Source: Branchipolynoe longqiensis (taxonomy: Eukaryota > Annelida > Polychaeta > Phyllodocida > Polynoidae). Taken from it: a stretch of 64,000 nucleotides of DNA. Within the stretch, counting starts at the first letter, position 1. The number at the start of each line of letters is the position of its first letter. Positions 10,766-22,580 of the stretch are shown one piece after another. The stretch is taken from the NCBI GenBank assembly GCA_030323885.1, contig CM059190.1, forward strand, positions 82,514,709 through 82,578,708. The letters run 5' to 3'. The position numbers and the translations under genes were made by a program. A model generated the notes under the pieces. The model was not told where the DNA came from, did not search any database, and was given only the letters and a program-made list of their open reading frames with translations.

Positions 10766-11554
10766 TATGGGTCACTCTCCTGAAAACTGGCCAGAAGTGT
10801 CACATGGAGAGTTAAAATCTAATATCTTAATTTTTAATATTTTGTTGTTGCAAATGAAAGCTGGAAATCCACCCCTTTACATAAAAATAAAATAAATTGA
10901 TGAGATAAAAAAAATAAAGTGTAGTCCATGGTTAAGCTATGTCATATGGCAGTATAACATGTGTTGCTCAGATGTAATACATGTTTAGGACACCACACAG
11001 TCTGCTTAATAAAACTAAGCAGAATGAAATAATTCCAGAGTGAGAAGAATATTAATCATGGCATAATATACAGAAATATGTACTGCTTATATTGATTTAA
11101 AAAAAAAAAGAAGTAATTCCCAGCAATGCTTTATTCACTGAATAATTAGTGTACAATAGGTATGTGGCATCGAGACACCACTGGTTACATCTGTGACGAA
11201 AATTTGTAATGTTATATCAATTTAAACATGCATACATGTTAATAAAGACTTCCTTTTGATTTGGGAACTGTTTTGTTTGATATATCAATGCAATACAACA
11301 TGTTAGTAAGGATCCAACCATGTCCCATATGTCATGTTACAAATGGCTAATTGTAAAATGGGGTTTTTTGGTACAAAAACACTTCATAACTCAAATGACC
11401 AAAGTGGCACATGGTTTATTTTATTTCCCTTATCTCTTACATAAAATCTGAACATGAATATGGAAATTATAAGGAAAAAAATAAGAAGGACGTTTTGTTA
11501 TTGATGTTTTAAAATCCCATCCCATGCTGACCAGTTTTCAGGAGAGGACCCATA
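10766..11554. mobile_element. TIR element, family B copy 1
   Basis: Left end ATATATGGGTCA...CTCCTGAAAACTGGCCAG and right end CTGACCAGTTTTCAGGAGAGGACCCATATAT form imperfect inverted repeats of about 32 bp. The AT-rich interior has no transposase. Two related elements with similar termini follow at 11677 and 13520. Confidence 0.75.
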
Positions 11555-11676
11555 TATACATATATAGGACAAATTCATGTATAGATAAGAAATATATATA
11601 TACATGTATCTGTATATATGTGCACATACATACCGATTGATAGCAATATATATGTGTGTGTGTGTATATATATATA

Positions 11677-12138
11677 TATGAGTCAGGATCATGAAAAGAG
11701 GACAATTGGGGGAAGTTGTCGGCTTCAATCATTGGATGTCGGCGTCGATCGGCATACTTATAGTTTAGCATTGACAGAGGTGTTGCAAAGTCCTTAAATT
11801 TATCCTGAATTTAAAGGTAGAGAAAATACAACAACCTTATTTGTTTCTAGGATAATTTAATATAAAACAAAGAAATGCACGACACTTTAAGAATTGCGAT
11901 GCCGACATCTGTTAAAGTTGTCGGCGTCGATCAGCATACTTATAGTTTAGCATTAACAGAGGTTGCAAAGTCCTTAAATTTATCCTGAATGTAAAGGTAG
12001 AGAAAATACAACAACCTTATTTGTTTCTAGGATAATTTAATTAAAAAAACAAAGGAATGCACTACACTTTAAGAATTGTGACACCGACATCTTAAATAAA
12101 CCAACAATTGGGCCCATTTTCATGAGGCTGACTCATAT
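11677..12138. mobile_element. TIR element, family B copy 2
   Basis: Ends ATGAGTCAGGATCATGAAAA and TTTTCATGAGGCTGACTCAT are inverted repeats, followed inward by a matching CAATTG segment. The ends resemble those of the elements at 10766 and 13520. Its interior is almost wholly a two-unit tandem duplication. Confidence 0.72.
11727..12105. repeat. 185-bp tandem duplication
   Basis: Two units, each starting near GTCGGCGTCGATC and ending near GACATC, share long identical stretches such as GCATACTTATAGTTTAGCAT and GTCCTTAAATTTATCCTGAA. The few differences are single bases and small indels, so the duplication is fairly recent. Confidence 0.88.
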
Positions 12139-13519
12139 ATAATATATACATATATACACACACATTTTAATTGCATCTGCTAGAGTGCTTATACTGTTAT
12201 AGTATTATAATAAATATTTTATCCGAGTCCCCTCCTCAAAACGCACAAGTGTTTTAACTTGCAGCTATAGAGGGATTTTAGCAATATTACCTATGAATCT
12301 ACGCATTTCTCTGATGAATACCTAGTGTCTAGAAATTAATTAGTTGATCAAATATTGCCTATTTTTACGTATTATCATATTCTAAAATAGATTCCCCCTA
12401 CAAAAATATTAATATATAACTGAACAGTCTTGAGAATTAGTTGCGCATAAATTCAGTTTTAAAGTTATACTAGGAAATGATACTGGGAATAAATGTACAT
12501 TTATATTACTAATATTAATAAGTCATGTTATACTACAACGAGGCAGTTTCAGCTTATTATTTATTTAAATTAAAATGAAAATAAATTGTCTAACGTCTAG
12601 TACTGAATTTTCTTTCAAATACATCAAATTGTATAAGAGATAATGGGGGGGCCTATCTTATGGAAAGTGAGTTGAATTTTAGGTTTGGTATTTTCAAGAT
12701 ATATCTGTTCTATTTACTGAAAAGAGTAATGATTGATGCAATGCTTGTCAATTTCATGCTTTTTAGGGGATATAAATGCACAAGCATATATAATCAAACT
12801 GTTCGTTTGAACAAATAATTGTTTTATCTCAATACACAATATTCACATGCATGCGCTGTGGCAACGGTCCCACAACCGTAGCGTTCATCGTCGCCGTCAG
12901 ATGTCACATGCATTGTGGATATTTTTCTTTTTCTTGGCAGCTCCAATGATCCAAAAGCAATATACTTTTGGAATTGTCAAAATATCCCAAAATTTGACTG
13001 CCATACATGCATTTGAAAGTTAGTAATTTCCATAGCTTTTGTATGCGCTGTGGCAAGGGTCACACAACCGTAGTGTTCGACGTCACCGTCAGATATTGCG
13101 TGTGTTGTGGATATTGTCTATTACACAACTCTTTTCAAGGTGCGTTGAACAGTCAATGTAATATCTTCAAATTAGCATTGTAATTTTATCTAAAAAAATA
13201 TGTTGATTACTGTTACAAATGTTTTCATATTTACATCATTATTACTCATTGCCAACGAAAATGGATATTTTGTTAGCCAATTTAATATTTTGTCCCCTCT
13301 CACTCATCAATAACTCAGTAATAATGGTGCATACTAAGCATGAAGTAAGTGTGTTGTGCACCATTCGAATTATGTTTAGCGATTTATCTCAGCCCTAACA
13401 ATGACATTCGAGAATATGCTTTTGATTACAGATAAATACTGAAAGCATTTTATATACACAAGCTTTTCAACGGCAAATGTTTTGGACCTGGCTTCATTGT
13501 CATATCTTTAGATTCATGC
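12139..13519. other. Non-coding, with a 75-bp direct repeat
   Basis: AT-rich sequence without a recognised gene. A segment at about 12852-12925 (TGCGCTGTGGCAACGGTC...) recurs at about 13042-13112 (TGCGCTGTGGCAAGGGTC...), including the ACAACCGTAG core. Confidence 0.55.
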
Positions 13520-14113
13520 ATGGGTCATTCTCTAAAACTGGGCACTAAAGTGTGACATGGAAACCAAAAGTGAAAACTTTCCAAATAATAAAAAAGAAAA
13601 AAATTCCAAATAATAAAAAAGAAAGAAATTCCAAATAATAGCATCATCCATGCTTCTATGAAGGTTAGCATGTTGTGCATATGTCTAGAGTTGAAAGCAA
13701 TATATTTCATTTGTTTAATTTAGATCTTATTTCAAATTGGTGTAACATGAAAATCAGACACATCCAGAACAGCATTTTACCATACATAACAAAGTCAAAC
13801 AAGATTTTATTGATTACAGTTAAGCAAATAAGGTTATGTCTTACAAGAAAAAAGTTGAAGAAAAGTTTGGCTAAGTGCATGGTGTCAATATGTAAATTTT
13901 CACATATTCACTCTCGCACAAATTTGAACAAGTACAATTTTCATATTTTTGTGTGGAATAGATTCAGTACATGTAGAACTGGCACTGCTAACTACCTAAT
14001 ACACAGAGGATACAATAATTATTTGACTTGCTATCAATAAAAGAAAGAATTACTTATCAGCATCGTAATGTGGATACCAAAAATATGGTGCCCAGTTTTA
14101 TAGAATAACCCAC
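13520..14113. mobile_element. TIR element, family B copy 3
   Basis: Left end ATGGGTCATTCTCTAAAACT followed by GGGCAC, and right end GTGCCCAGTTTTATAGAATAACCCA, are inverted repeats of the same type as the two preceding elements. The interior is AT-rich; the longest frame in it (13675-14040) has no recognisable domain and is likely chance. Confidence 0.72.
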
Positions 14114-14423
14114 TATGTGTAACCAAATTATTACTAAATTAACTATTTTAGGCAGCTCTGACATTTTCTTTTTAACTTCCTGGAATATTAGCTATTTTAG
14201 GCAGCTCAGACATTTCTTTGACTTCCTGGTATACTATTAACTAGGCACCTCAAATATTGCTGTAATATACTGGTATAATAATAATAACTATTTTAGACAT
14301 CTCAAGACATTCTTTGGTAACCTATCCGTTTTTAGCTTGTCTGTGAATTGCAACCATTTGTATGTCGGGTAAAGGGACCCGTATGCGCCATAAATATTGC
14401 AGTAAGTGATTTAAGTTTAATTC

Positions 14424-15610
14424 AAGAACCAGATGGAGCTATAGTATGGAAATTTATTGGAGGTCGTAATGTAAGGTAAGAACAATAGGTAATGAATAGT
14501 AGTTAATGCGGCCAATCGGTAAGATCAATACGGTCAGACATGTATCAAGGTAATTAGATCAAAGTTCAGTGGCAGTAGAACAATAGGTCATAGGGCAGCA
14601 CGTAATGTAAGGTAAAAGCAATAGGTAATGATGTAGTTAATGCGAATAATAGGTAATATCAAATGCGGTCAGACATGTATCCAGGTAATTAGATCAAAGT
14701 CCAGCGGCAGTAGAACAATAGGTAATAGGGCAACACGTTATGCAGTCCGGTATGATTGGTAATGATGTGTAGGTCGGAGTAGGGAGAGGGCATGGGTCAT
14801 GTCGGCGGGGAGGGTTGTACGGTGAGGTCTAATAAGGGGATGGGGAAGGGAACAGGGTGAGGCTGGGTTGCGATAGGGAAGATAGGTATGAAGGATAGTT
14901 GTGGGGTCAGGCCGCGATCCGGGCCTCAACCCTCACGGTGTCTGGTTGTAAGTGGGGTGGGTGGGACGGTGAGAATTGAGGGAGAGGTCGTGTCGGTCTG
15001 GCGTCTGGAGGTGAAGTGCGCCGGGCGGTATAGGGGCAGTGTAGGCGGAAGTGACGTCACATGGTGGCTGGTTCCCGGGTTTGAGGCAGGTGGCGCCACC
15101 TGTAGGGAGGCGTGAGAGGTAGGAAGAAAAGGGGGGGGGGAGGAGAGCTGAAGGGAGGGAGTAGTGGTTGGGGAGGGCGGGTCAGCTCCGACTCGGTCCC
15201 GAATTACCCATATTACCATAGCAATATGGACAATTCAAGACACGAGACGGAGCTATAGTATGGAAATTTATTGGAGGTCGTAATGTAAGAACAATAGGTA
15301 ATGAATAGTAGTTAATGCGGCCAATTGGTAAGATCAATACGGTCAGACATGTATCAAGGTAATTAGATCAAAGTTCAGTGGCAGTAGAACAATAGGTCAT
15401 AGGGCAGCACGTAATGTAAGGTATGAAGGGTAGGTGTGGGGTCAGGTCGCGATCCGGGCCTCAACCCTCACGGTGTCTGGTTGTAAGTGGGGTGGGTGGG
15501 ACGGTGAGAATTGAGGGAGAGGTCATGTCAGTCTGGCGTCTGGAGGCGAAGTGCGCTGAGCGGGTGCGCCCGGCAGGATAGGGGCAGTGGAGGGGGAAGT
15601 GACGTCCCAT
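14424..15610. repeat. ~810-bp segmental tandem duplication with deletion
   Basis: The segment beginning GAGCTATAGTATGGAAATTT at about 14434 restarts at about 15250 and again runs into AACAATAGGTAATGAATAGT, then the G-rich GGGGTCAGG part. The second copy lacks about 270 bp corresponding to 14620-14885. Within the first copy a smaller 165-bp unit is also doubled (AATAGGTAATG...GTAGAACAATAGG). No gene is seen; origin as an LTR or tandem satellite is undecided. Confidence 0.75.
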
Positions 15611-16620
15611 ATTATTTTTTGTAGTTAGATTTCAGGTTTATTCACATACAACGTAAATCTGGATAGAAATGACACTTCTCTGTAGGCCTAGTCCTGGAAT
15701 ATGAATGTTAGTGTAGGGGAGGAAAAGCCTTACCCAGGCAACAGTTTTTATTGTAGGAGGCAGCCTACATATGTACATATAATTATGTATATCTACATAA
15801 TTATAATACATACACATATATAATAATTACGTTGCTTAAGTAGAAGTTCTATTATGTATATATCTAATAGCCTATCCTATACACACACACATGGTTTTCC
15901 GCTTTGTATCACAAACAGTTCTATTGCAAACGAATTGTTCAGGAATGTTGTTTTTACCCTTGCCTATTAATCTTGCCTATTAACCATCCCTTACCCCCCT
16001 CTTTTTGGGGGTTAACAATTTAGTCAGATAAATATGCTCCTTTTCAGCGTTGAGTCACTGGTCTTCTGGCCGGTCCTCCTTGTATTGTTTTGTTCTTTCT
16101 TGTTTAAATCGTTCATACAGCAGGAACTTCATGTTAGGTTGATTTCTACATCAGTGGTTAGATAAAGCCAAATAAACAATTTTTTTAAAGTAGATTATCG
16201 TCCTTTTGCTCACACAAATCAGGGTCGGACGAGCAGTTTCTAGTTTTAGTTTTCTGGCATATGACGTAGGTGTAATACGTAACTATCATACTATGTTGCA
16301 CAGATTGTGTGCTTACGAAAGTTGAATTGCTGCTAGCCAGACACATACATTAAACAAAATAGTCACGTGATTAGCGTTAACAGCCGCGGGTAGGCCTTAA
16401 TATCAATCATGCCATCACAATGCTATTCGAAGCGACTCCAAGTTGCGTTGTAGTGTCTTATGTAGGCCTACCATCTTTTTCAAACACTGTAGTATTAACC
16501 AGTTTGATTTGCCTCACAACCAGATTCACTTGCACTAAATTAATTTTTTTCTTTAACTAGTTTTGTAAGCAACACTAGAGGACCTGAAATTAAATCTGGG
16601 CAAGATATCTAACTCTCGAG
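15611..16620. other. Non-coding, nothing recognised
   Basis: AT-rich with short microsatellite-like stretches (tatata/cacaca, 15775-15890). No gene or paired repeat end found. Confidence 0.4.
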
Positions 16621-16631
16621 TCTTCATATGG

Positions 16632-16690
16632 ATCTGTCTGTTTGTTGTTGTTTTACGTCCTAGCAACATCTAAGGTCATATCAGGACGGG
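16632..16690 (-). mobile_element. SINE family 1, 59-bp 5'-truncated tail with TSD
   Basis: Only the SINE 3' tail is present (TTTTACGTCCTAGCAACATC... read from the + strand). The 11-bp repeat TCTTCATATGG flanks it at 16621-16631 and 16691-16701. The flanking duplication shows this short piece inserted as such, the signature of LINE-driven retroposition with 5' truncation. Confidence 0.85.
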
Positions 16691-17092
16691 TCTTCATATG
16701 GGTGTTTGGCTTGTGATACTTTAACTAGTATTACTACTACTATCTTCACATGCTGTTCAAATCTACAAGTTCAAACTAGTGGACTGCCTTCACAGTATTT
16801 GCCTTCATTTATTACTTGGAGACATTGACAAATTATCAATATTTCTTTGTTGTCAATTCAAGTCCTGCTGATCAGCATCTGAGTTGTTTTAGTTAACATA
16901 AATTCCACTCTTTTCATGGAGAACATGAATTCGGTGTATCACTTCTAGAGCATTTTTCACCCTACTAATATTTATATATATCATTAATATGGGATATATA
17001 ATGTTATCTGATTATAAACAACAAAGATACCCACACATTTATTATATTATTATTTCTGTTCGCTTGTCTCTCTACCAGCTTCTATTTTACTC

Positions 17093-17145
17093 CCGTCCTG
17101 ATAAGACCATATATGTTGCTAGGACGTTAAACCCCAATAAATAAA
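17093..17145 (+). mobile_element. SINE family 1, 5'-truncated tail
   Basis: CCCGTCCTGATAAGACC...TGTTGCTAGGACG, then an A-rich AATAAATAAA end, match the SINE tail. No head or body is present. Confidence 0.7.
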
Positions 17146-17638
17146 TTTATTTCACTGCACTTGTTCGGTTTCGACTGTATGTACTACTACTGCCACCTGG
17201 AGGATTTCCTGTTGACTCACTGCCTCCAGATGCTACTTACATCTAAGGTCATATTCACAATTTGAGGATTCAGTTACCCAACTTATACGATACGAACAGC
17301 TATTCAGTCCCCTTTGTTTTGGGTGTTCAGTAGTAATACCATACATGATTGGTGTGTTCCTATGTGTATAGCTGGTTGATACTAACAGGAAGTGGCTAGC
17401 ATAATAAATGTTACATTTACTGATGTTCTATAAGCATCTGTCTTTATTGAATATCTATTCTTATTATAACCACATATTTGATTGATGCTTTTCACGGTAA
17501 ATGAACTTGCTATATCCTTCAACTAATTTAACTAAGTTGTAAGTATGTCATATCATGTTTTTATTGTACCAATCTTTAAAATGGCTTCAGCTAGTGGGGA
17601 CAGATCATTTGATTTACATTATTATTTATATTATTATT

Positions 17639-17948
17639 CAGGGATGAAAGTGGTCTCCGGGAAAAAAAGCGGAAATGCTAATATTCTCCCATAGGTTTAC
17701 CATTGTCAGGGAATTGCGGAAAAATACCGGAAGTCAGGTCTGAACTAAGCCTTGTTGTGATTGCATTATCGCCTATATCTAATAGTTTCTTGCTTAGGTG
17801 TTATGTTCTAACTACATCTAAGGTCATATAAGAACGGGATTCGAACCACCGAACTGTTGTCATATACATCCCATCTTTTGGAATTTTGTTGAACATTAAT
17901 CGGTGGGTATAAGAAATCCCGGAAATCCGCGGAGGTCTTTCATCTCTG
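17639..17948. mobile_element. hAT-like MITE, copy 1
   Basis: Ends CAGGGATGAAAG and CTTTCATCTCTG are inverted repeats. ATTATT flanks both sides (17633-17638, 17949-17954). The paralogous segment at about 18209-18230 shows the uninterrupted target. A relative lies at 31088-31516. CAGGG ends are typical of hAT elements; the apparent 6-bp duplication is shorter than the common 8 bp. Confidence 0.82.
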
Positions 17949-18080
17949 ATTATTGAAAAAAGTGACAATGTTACATTTACTGACGTTCTATAAGCATTTG
18001 TCTTTATTAAATATCATTTGTCTTTATTAAATATCTAACCACATATTTGATTGATGCTTTTCACCATAAATGAACTTGCT

Positions 18081-18142
18081 GTATATCCTTCAACTAATTT
18101 AACCAAGTTTTACAACTTGGTTAAATTAGTCGAAAGGATACA
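18081..18142. repeat. Local inverted duplication (hairpin)
   Basis: CTAATTTAACCAAGTT (18094-18109) and AACTTGGTTAAATTAG (18114-18129) are a perfect 16-bp inverted repeat with a 4-base loop. Pairing with small gaps extends to about 29 bp per arm. The paralogous copy at about 17505-17545 has no second arm. Confidence 0.88.
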
Positions 18143-18604
18143 TGGCATATGTTTTTATTGTACCAATCTTTAGAATGGCTTCAGCTAGTGGGGACAGATC
18201 ATTTGATTTACATTATTATTGAAAAAAGTGATAATTTGTTGTAGACTTTTGGTTGTGTGACTTGGCCATGGATTGATCCTCCTACCTCCCACACAGGAAG
18301 ATGTCAGAATGGGTCTTCTGAATTAGTATCTACTGGGCCGCGTTTGTAAGGAGAACGCCTGTACTCTTCAGTCGATGTATAGCAAGTGGTTTATTTATGG
18401 AACTCCCGGTATACGTTCCGCCCGGGTGCGGGCGCTCCGTACATATATACATATACGACAGCATTCAGGTACGCCTCGGAGACGTCTCGGAGAAACTCCT
18501 GACGTCACGCTAGTCTGAACGGCAAAAGCAGTAGGTTGCCTCAAAAATGGCCGGTGTTGCGGTTTCCGAGGCATACCAGTTTGCCAGGGACACATCCATT
18601 CAAA

Positions 18605-18960
18605 TGCATTGTTAACTGCCGTGAGCAAATCTTCATACAGAAGAAGTCAAATAGCTCTCAAATTACACCATCTAGAAACAAATCACTTGGTACACATATA
18701 GAAAACATCTTTACCATAAAGACTATATTAAATTTATACGGTTAGGGTTCTTGATTTATATTATTTTTGAATAAAACTAACGTTTTGCACTGCGCGTACC
18801 ATCAAACTCAAGGCATTGTCAATGGTCGTGAGCAATGTTCATACAGAAAATACAGAAGTCAAATATCTCTCAAATTACACCATCTAGAAACAAATCTTTT
18901 GGTACACATATAGAAAACATCTTTCCCAAAGACATTATATTAAATTTATAAGGTTAGTGA
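18605..18960. repeat. Dispersed repeat, two adjacent copies
   Basis: Two neighbouring copies (about 18605-18790 and 18812-18960) share CAAATTACACCATCTAGAAA and GGTACACATATAGAAAACAT. Inverse-oriented relatives lie at about 8325-8505 and 29320-29480. Probably fragments of a non-autonomous DNA transposon; no coding potential. Confidence 0.75.
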
Positions 18961-19239
18961 CAATGATGTCAGATTTTGACGCATGCGCATGAAACTGACA
19001 GTCAGCTCAAACTGGCAGGGCGCTCAAACTGCGACACCGGCACTAATGCAAGTAGTGTCATGTCTTTAGAGCTATCTTTTTGATAATTTCAAGATCAGCA
19101 GTAAATTCCACACAGGCCGCCAGTTTGTACAAACTGCTAGCCCAGTTCATCGGTAGCAAACCTAATACATGGTAACCTAGCATGTGTTACGACCGCACAC
19201 AAAAACAAATGAGGGATTCAGCCTTTTGGTACTCCACAT

Positions 19240-19765
19240 TTACCTCTTTCAACCAGATTAACCTCCTTTTTATAGACCCCAGATTAACCTCCTTTTTATA
19301 GATCCCCCCAATTGACCTCCTTTTGATAGACCCGAGATTTACCTCTTTCAATAGACCCCAAGCTTAACCTCCATTTGATTGACCCCATATTTACCTCCTT
19401 TCAATTCTCCAGATTTACCTTCTTTTGATAGACCCCATATTAATCTCCTTTTGATAAGCCTCCACATTTATCTCCTTTTGCTAGTCCCCATATTTACCTC
19501 CTTTCACTAGACTCCAGATTTACCTCCTTTTGATAGACCCCAGATTAACCTCCTTTTGATAGACCCCAGATTAACTTCTTTTGTTAGACTCCAGATTAAC
19601 CTCCTTCTGATAGACCCCAGATTAACTTCCTTTTGATAGACGCCAGATTAACCTCCTTTTGGTAGACCCCAGATTAACTTCTTTTGTTAGACTCCAGATG
19701 TACCTCCTTTTGATAGATTCCAAATTTACTTTCTTTCGATACTCCAGATTTACCTTTCTCGGAGC
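19240..19765. repeat. ~26-bp minisatellite, about 20 units
   Basis: Units resemble AGATTAACCTCCTTTTGATA+GACCCC, with substitutions such as CAGATTTACC and TTTGTTAGACTCC. Strand composition is strongly pyrimidine-biased. It is not open in any useful frame. Confidence 0.92.
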
Positions 19766-19847
19766 CAAAAATCCAGGGAATTCGTCAGTACATTGTTAGT
19801 TATAAACCGTTGCATAATGGCTCATTATATGCTTGAGAATGAGCTTT

Positions 19848-20228
19848 ATTTAAAGCTGCATAATTCCACGAAAGTGTCAAAGTCTTCGAAACCAAAAGCT
19901 TACTTAGAGTTGTTCATATATATCGAATTTAGATACTGGTGCACTCATTGAACATGTATTGCTGTTTGGTTACATTTCCATGGGTTAAAATGCTACGCTA
20001 GAAAAATGGGTCAACCAAGCCTATGTCTGGCATTTCATTGTGCACACCAAAATTAATTTGACATATTTACAACTAAATAAATATCTACAAAGTCATCCTT
20101 TACAAATAAGTTAGTACATACAGACTAAAATAAAGTAAACTAGATTATAATGATCAATATAATACATTTATTTTCTAAAGATGGCAGAAACTCAAATAAA
20201 AACCAGCGGACTCGTGCAACTTTAAAAC
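19848..20228. mobile_element. TTAA-type MITE, old diverged copy
   Basis: Carries the family interior (AATTTAGATACTGGTGCACT, ATGGCAGAAACTC) and a right end CAGCGGACTCGTGCAACTTTAA. The left terminal repeat is degraded. Confidence 0.6.
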
Positions 20229-20691
20229 CATTGATAACATTTTCTCTATAGCGATATCCGTTATAATACCCGGTAAGCCACTCACTCGATCAAACTGATA
20301 TCGGTGTGCTCCCAGTCCAATACCACTTTTATTAACTAACCACCACCATCTTTGTTTAAATAAGAATGTTCGCCTTTTCCACTTGTCAAAATTGCTTATG
20401 CTTGAAAGCAAAGGTAATTTAACAAATGCTTTCTCAGCTTTAATTTGGAGTCGACCCCTTCAGGCATGTAGACCTCGACTTCATCTCGCTCGATACTCAT
20501 ATCAAATCGGGCCTCAAAGGTCAAGTTGTGCAATAACTGCTTAATATGAACCATATTTGAACAATTTGTCGTCTAACAAAATGTTAAAATCTCATTTTAT
20601 ACATTAAAAAAAGGTAGGAATCTGGATGAAGAGTGATGGAATATAGGGTTATATGGTGGAGAGTGCGCGAATATGGACTAATATTGAATAC

Positions 20692-21029
20692 TGTAATAGG
20701 CTGCATACGGCTGGTTCCTACCTGGTGTCTCTAGTTAAATCGTGTAGGCAGAATAACTACGAAGACAAGAATGTACGCTTCTTACGTTTATTTTTCCTCT
20801 CCACCCACCACGGCATCACAAGACCAAGTGACCCGCCCTTTGACCAGCCAGGTCACATGTAACCTCTCACAGTAGGGGGAGCCGCTAGCTGGACGCAGTA
20901 GAGGTAGTCCACCCGTCACCCTTCCCACCAGCTAGCATTCCACAACCTGGCACAGAAGAACTGTGACAGGAGACGGTATAATCCCTGCCGCCACCACATG
21001 GTGGTGGAGCTCATGTACGGACTATTACA
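20692..21029. mobile_element. Candidate solo LTR, 338 bp
   Basis: The segment begins TGTAATAG and ends CTATTACA, an 8-bp inverted terminal repeat of the TG...CA type. It is flanked by ATAC on both sides (20688-20691, 21030-21033). No internal retrotransposon region adjoins it, fitting LTR-LTR recombination. The LTR family is not otherwise seen in this window. Confidence 0.6.
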
Positions 21030-21033
21030 ATAC

Positions 21034-21487
21034 ATTTAATTGTAGTGATGCGATATTCACATAGATAACGCGTTATGCCAAATGATATTCATAATGAAGG
21101 TTAAAACGGGAACAGACCTAATAAGACACCAACATCACCTTCCTTACGTATTACGCTTAAGCAAATATGAAAGGAGCACAAACGTTCTATTTTAAGTTAT
21201 CACTAGTGTAGATTACCAGATAAACGCCTACATTGCGTAATTTACAGCATTCTATTCCCACAAAGAATCTACATATATATATATATATACATTGTGAAAA
21301 ATCACTACGGCTAGTAAGTAGTGGAAGACCAGAGCTTCGCCACCGACATTCTATTCAAATTAATAATAATACCACAAACAAAAACAAAACAATGCACAAA
21401 ACACAGTACAGTACAGTATTGCCACAGTGTATCATCACTGAACTCTAGCTTTAAATGAGTTTTTTGGGGGGTTTAAAAGAAAACAAC
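21034..21487. other. Intergenic, nothing recognised
   Basis: AT-rich sequence with a short (TA)n run at 21272-21292, between the candidate solo LTR and the TMEM129 3' array. Confidence 0.4.
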
Positions 21488-22433
21488 GATTCAGACTATC
21501 TTACACACTTCGAGCTTACTGGTGTACAGTACAAGTCACAGTGTACTATTACAGAACTCTGTAGCTTTAAATGAGGTTTTTGTAGGTTTTCTTTTTTAAT
21601 CATTCAGACCATCTTACACATGTTGAGCATACAGGAGTACAGAGTAGTCACAGAGTTGTACCATTACAGAACTCTGTAGATTTAAATGATTCTTTTTCGT
21701 GGTTTGTGTGTGGGTTATTATTGTGTTTTTTGTTGTTGTAAAGAGTCAGACTATCTTACACACGCCGAACATACAGGAGTACAATACAGAACAACAAGAG
21801 TGTGCCTGAACTCTGTAGCTTTATTAAATGAGGGTTGGTTTGTTTTTCTTCTTCTTCCCCCCCCCCCTACTTTGTTTATTAGAAGAAAAAAAAGAGTCAT
21901 ACTATCTTAAACACCGAACATACACCAGTACAATACAGAATAACAAGAGTGTACCTGAACTCTGTAGCTTTATTAAATGAGGGTCTTTTTCCCCTTCTTC
22001 CCCCCCCCCCCCATTACTTTGTTGTTTAGAAGAAAAAAAAGATTCATACTATCTTACAGACGCCGAACATACAGGAGTACAATACAGAATTACAAAAGTG
22101 TACCGCTACATAACTTTTTAGCTTTATTAAATTAGTTTTTTTCGTGTATTTTTGTTTGTTTTTTATTTTTAAAAGATTCAGACTATCTTACATACGTCGA
22201 GCACACATGAGTACAATACACAATAGTCGGTGTACCTTCACTGAGTTCTGTAGCTTTATTAAATGTGTTTGTTCGTGTTTTTGTGTGTGTTTTGTTGTCG
22301 TTGTTTTTTTGGGTTGTGTGTGTGGGTGTGGGTGAGTTTTTTTTTAAACGATTCAGTCTATCTTACACACGTCGAGAATACAGTAATACAGTAGAGAATA
22401 AATAGTCAGTGTACCGTCACTGAGTTCTGTAGC

Positions 22434-22439
22434 TTTATT
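22434..22439 (-). terminator. First intact AATAAA downstream of the TMEM129 stop
   Basis: On the - strand this is the first uninterrupted AATAAA of the array after the stop. The expected signal in the unit nearest the stop is split by a MITE. Use as a poly(A) signal is inferred from position and motif only. Confidence 0.45.
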
Positions 22440-22580
22440 AATTGAGTTTTGTTGTTATTACTTTTTTTTTTTTTTGTGGGTTTAAAAAAAAAGATTCAGA
22501 CTATTTTACACACGTTGAGCATACAGGAGTACAATACAGAATAGTCAGAGAGTACCTTCACTGAACTCTGTAGCTTTATA

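Larger units (their letters stand above)
17401..18232. repeat. ~250-bp direct duplication
   Basis: GTTACATTTACTGATGTTCT at 17409 and its near-copy near 17968 each start a segment that runs through TTGATTGATGCTTTTCAC and ATGGCTTCAGCTAGTGGGGA to GATTTACATTATTATT. The first copy contains a CAGGGATGAAAG-ended element (17639-17948); the second has the empty site. Confidence 0.88.

Noticed and set aside
13675..14040. 121-codon open frame
   Set aside because: AT-rich interior of a TIR element, no domain, no splice or promoter context.
18395..18628. Possible small coding exon on the - strand
   Set aside because: No recognisable domain, and it overlaps a dispersed repeat.
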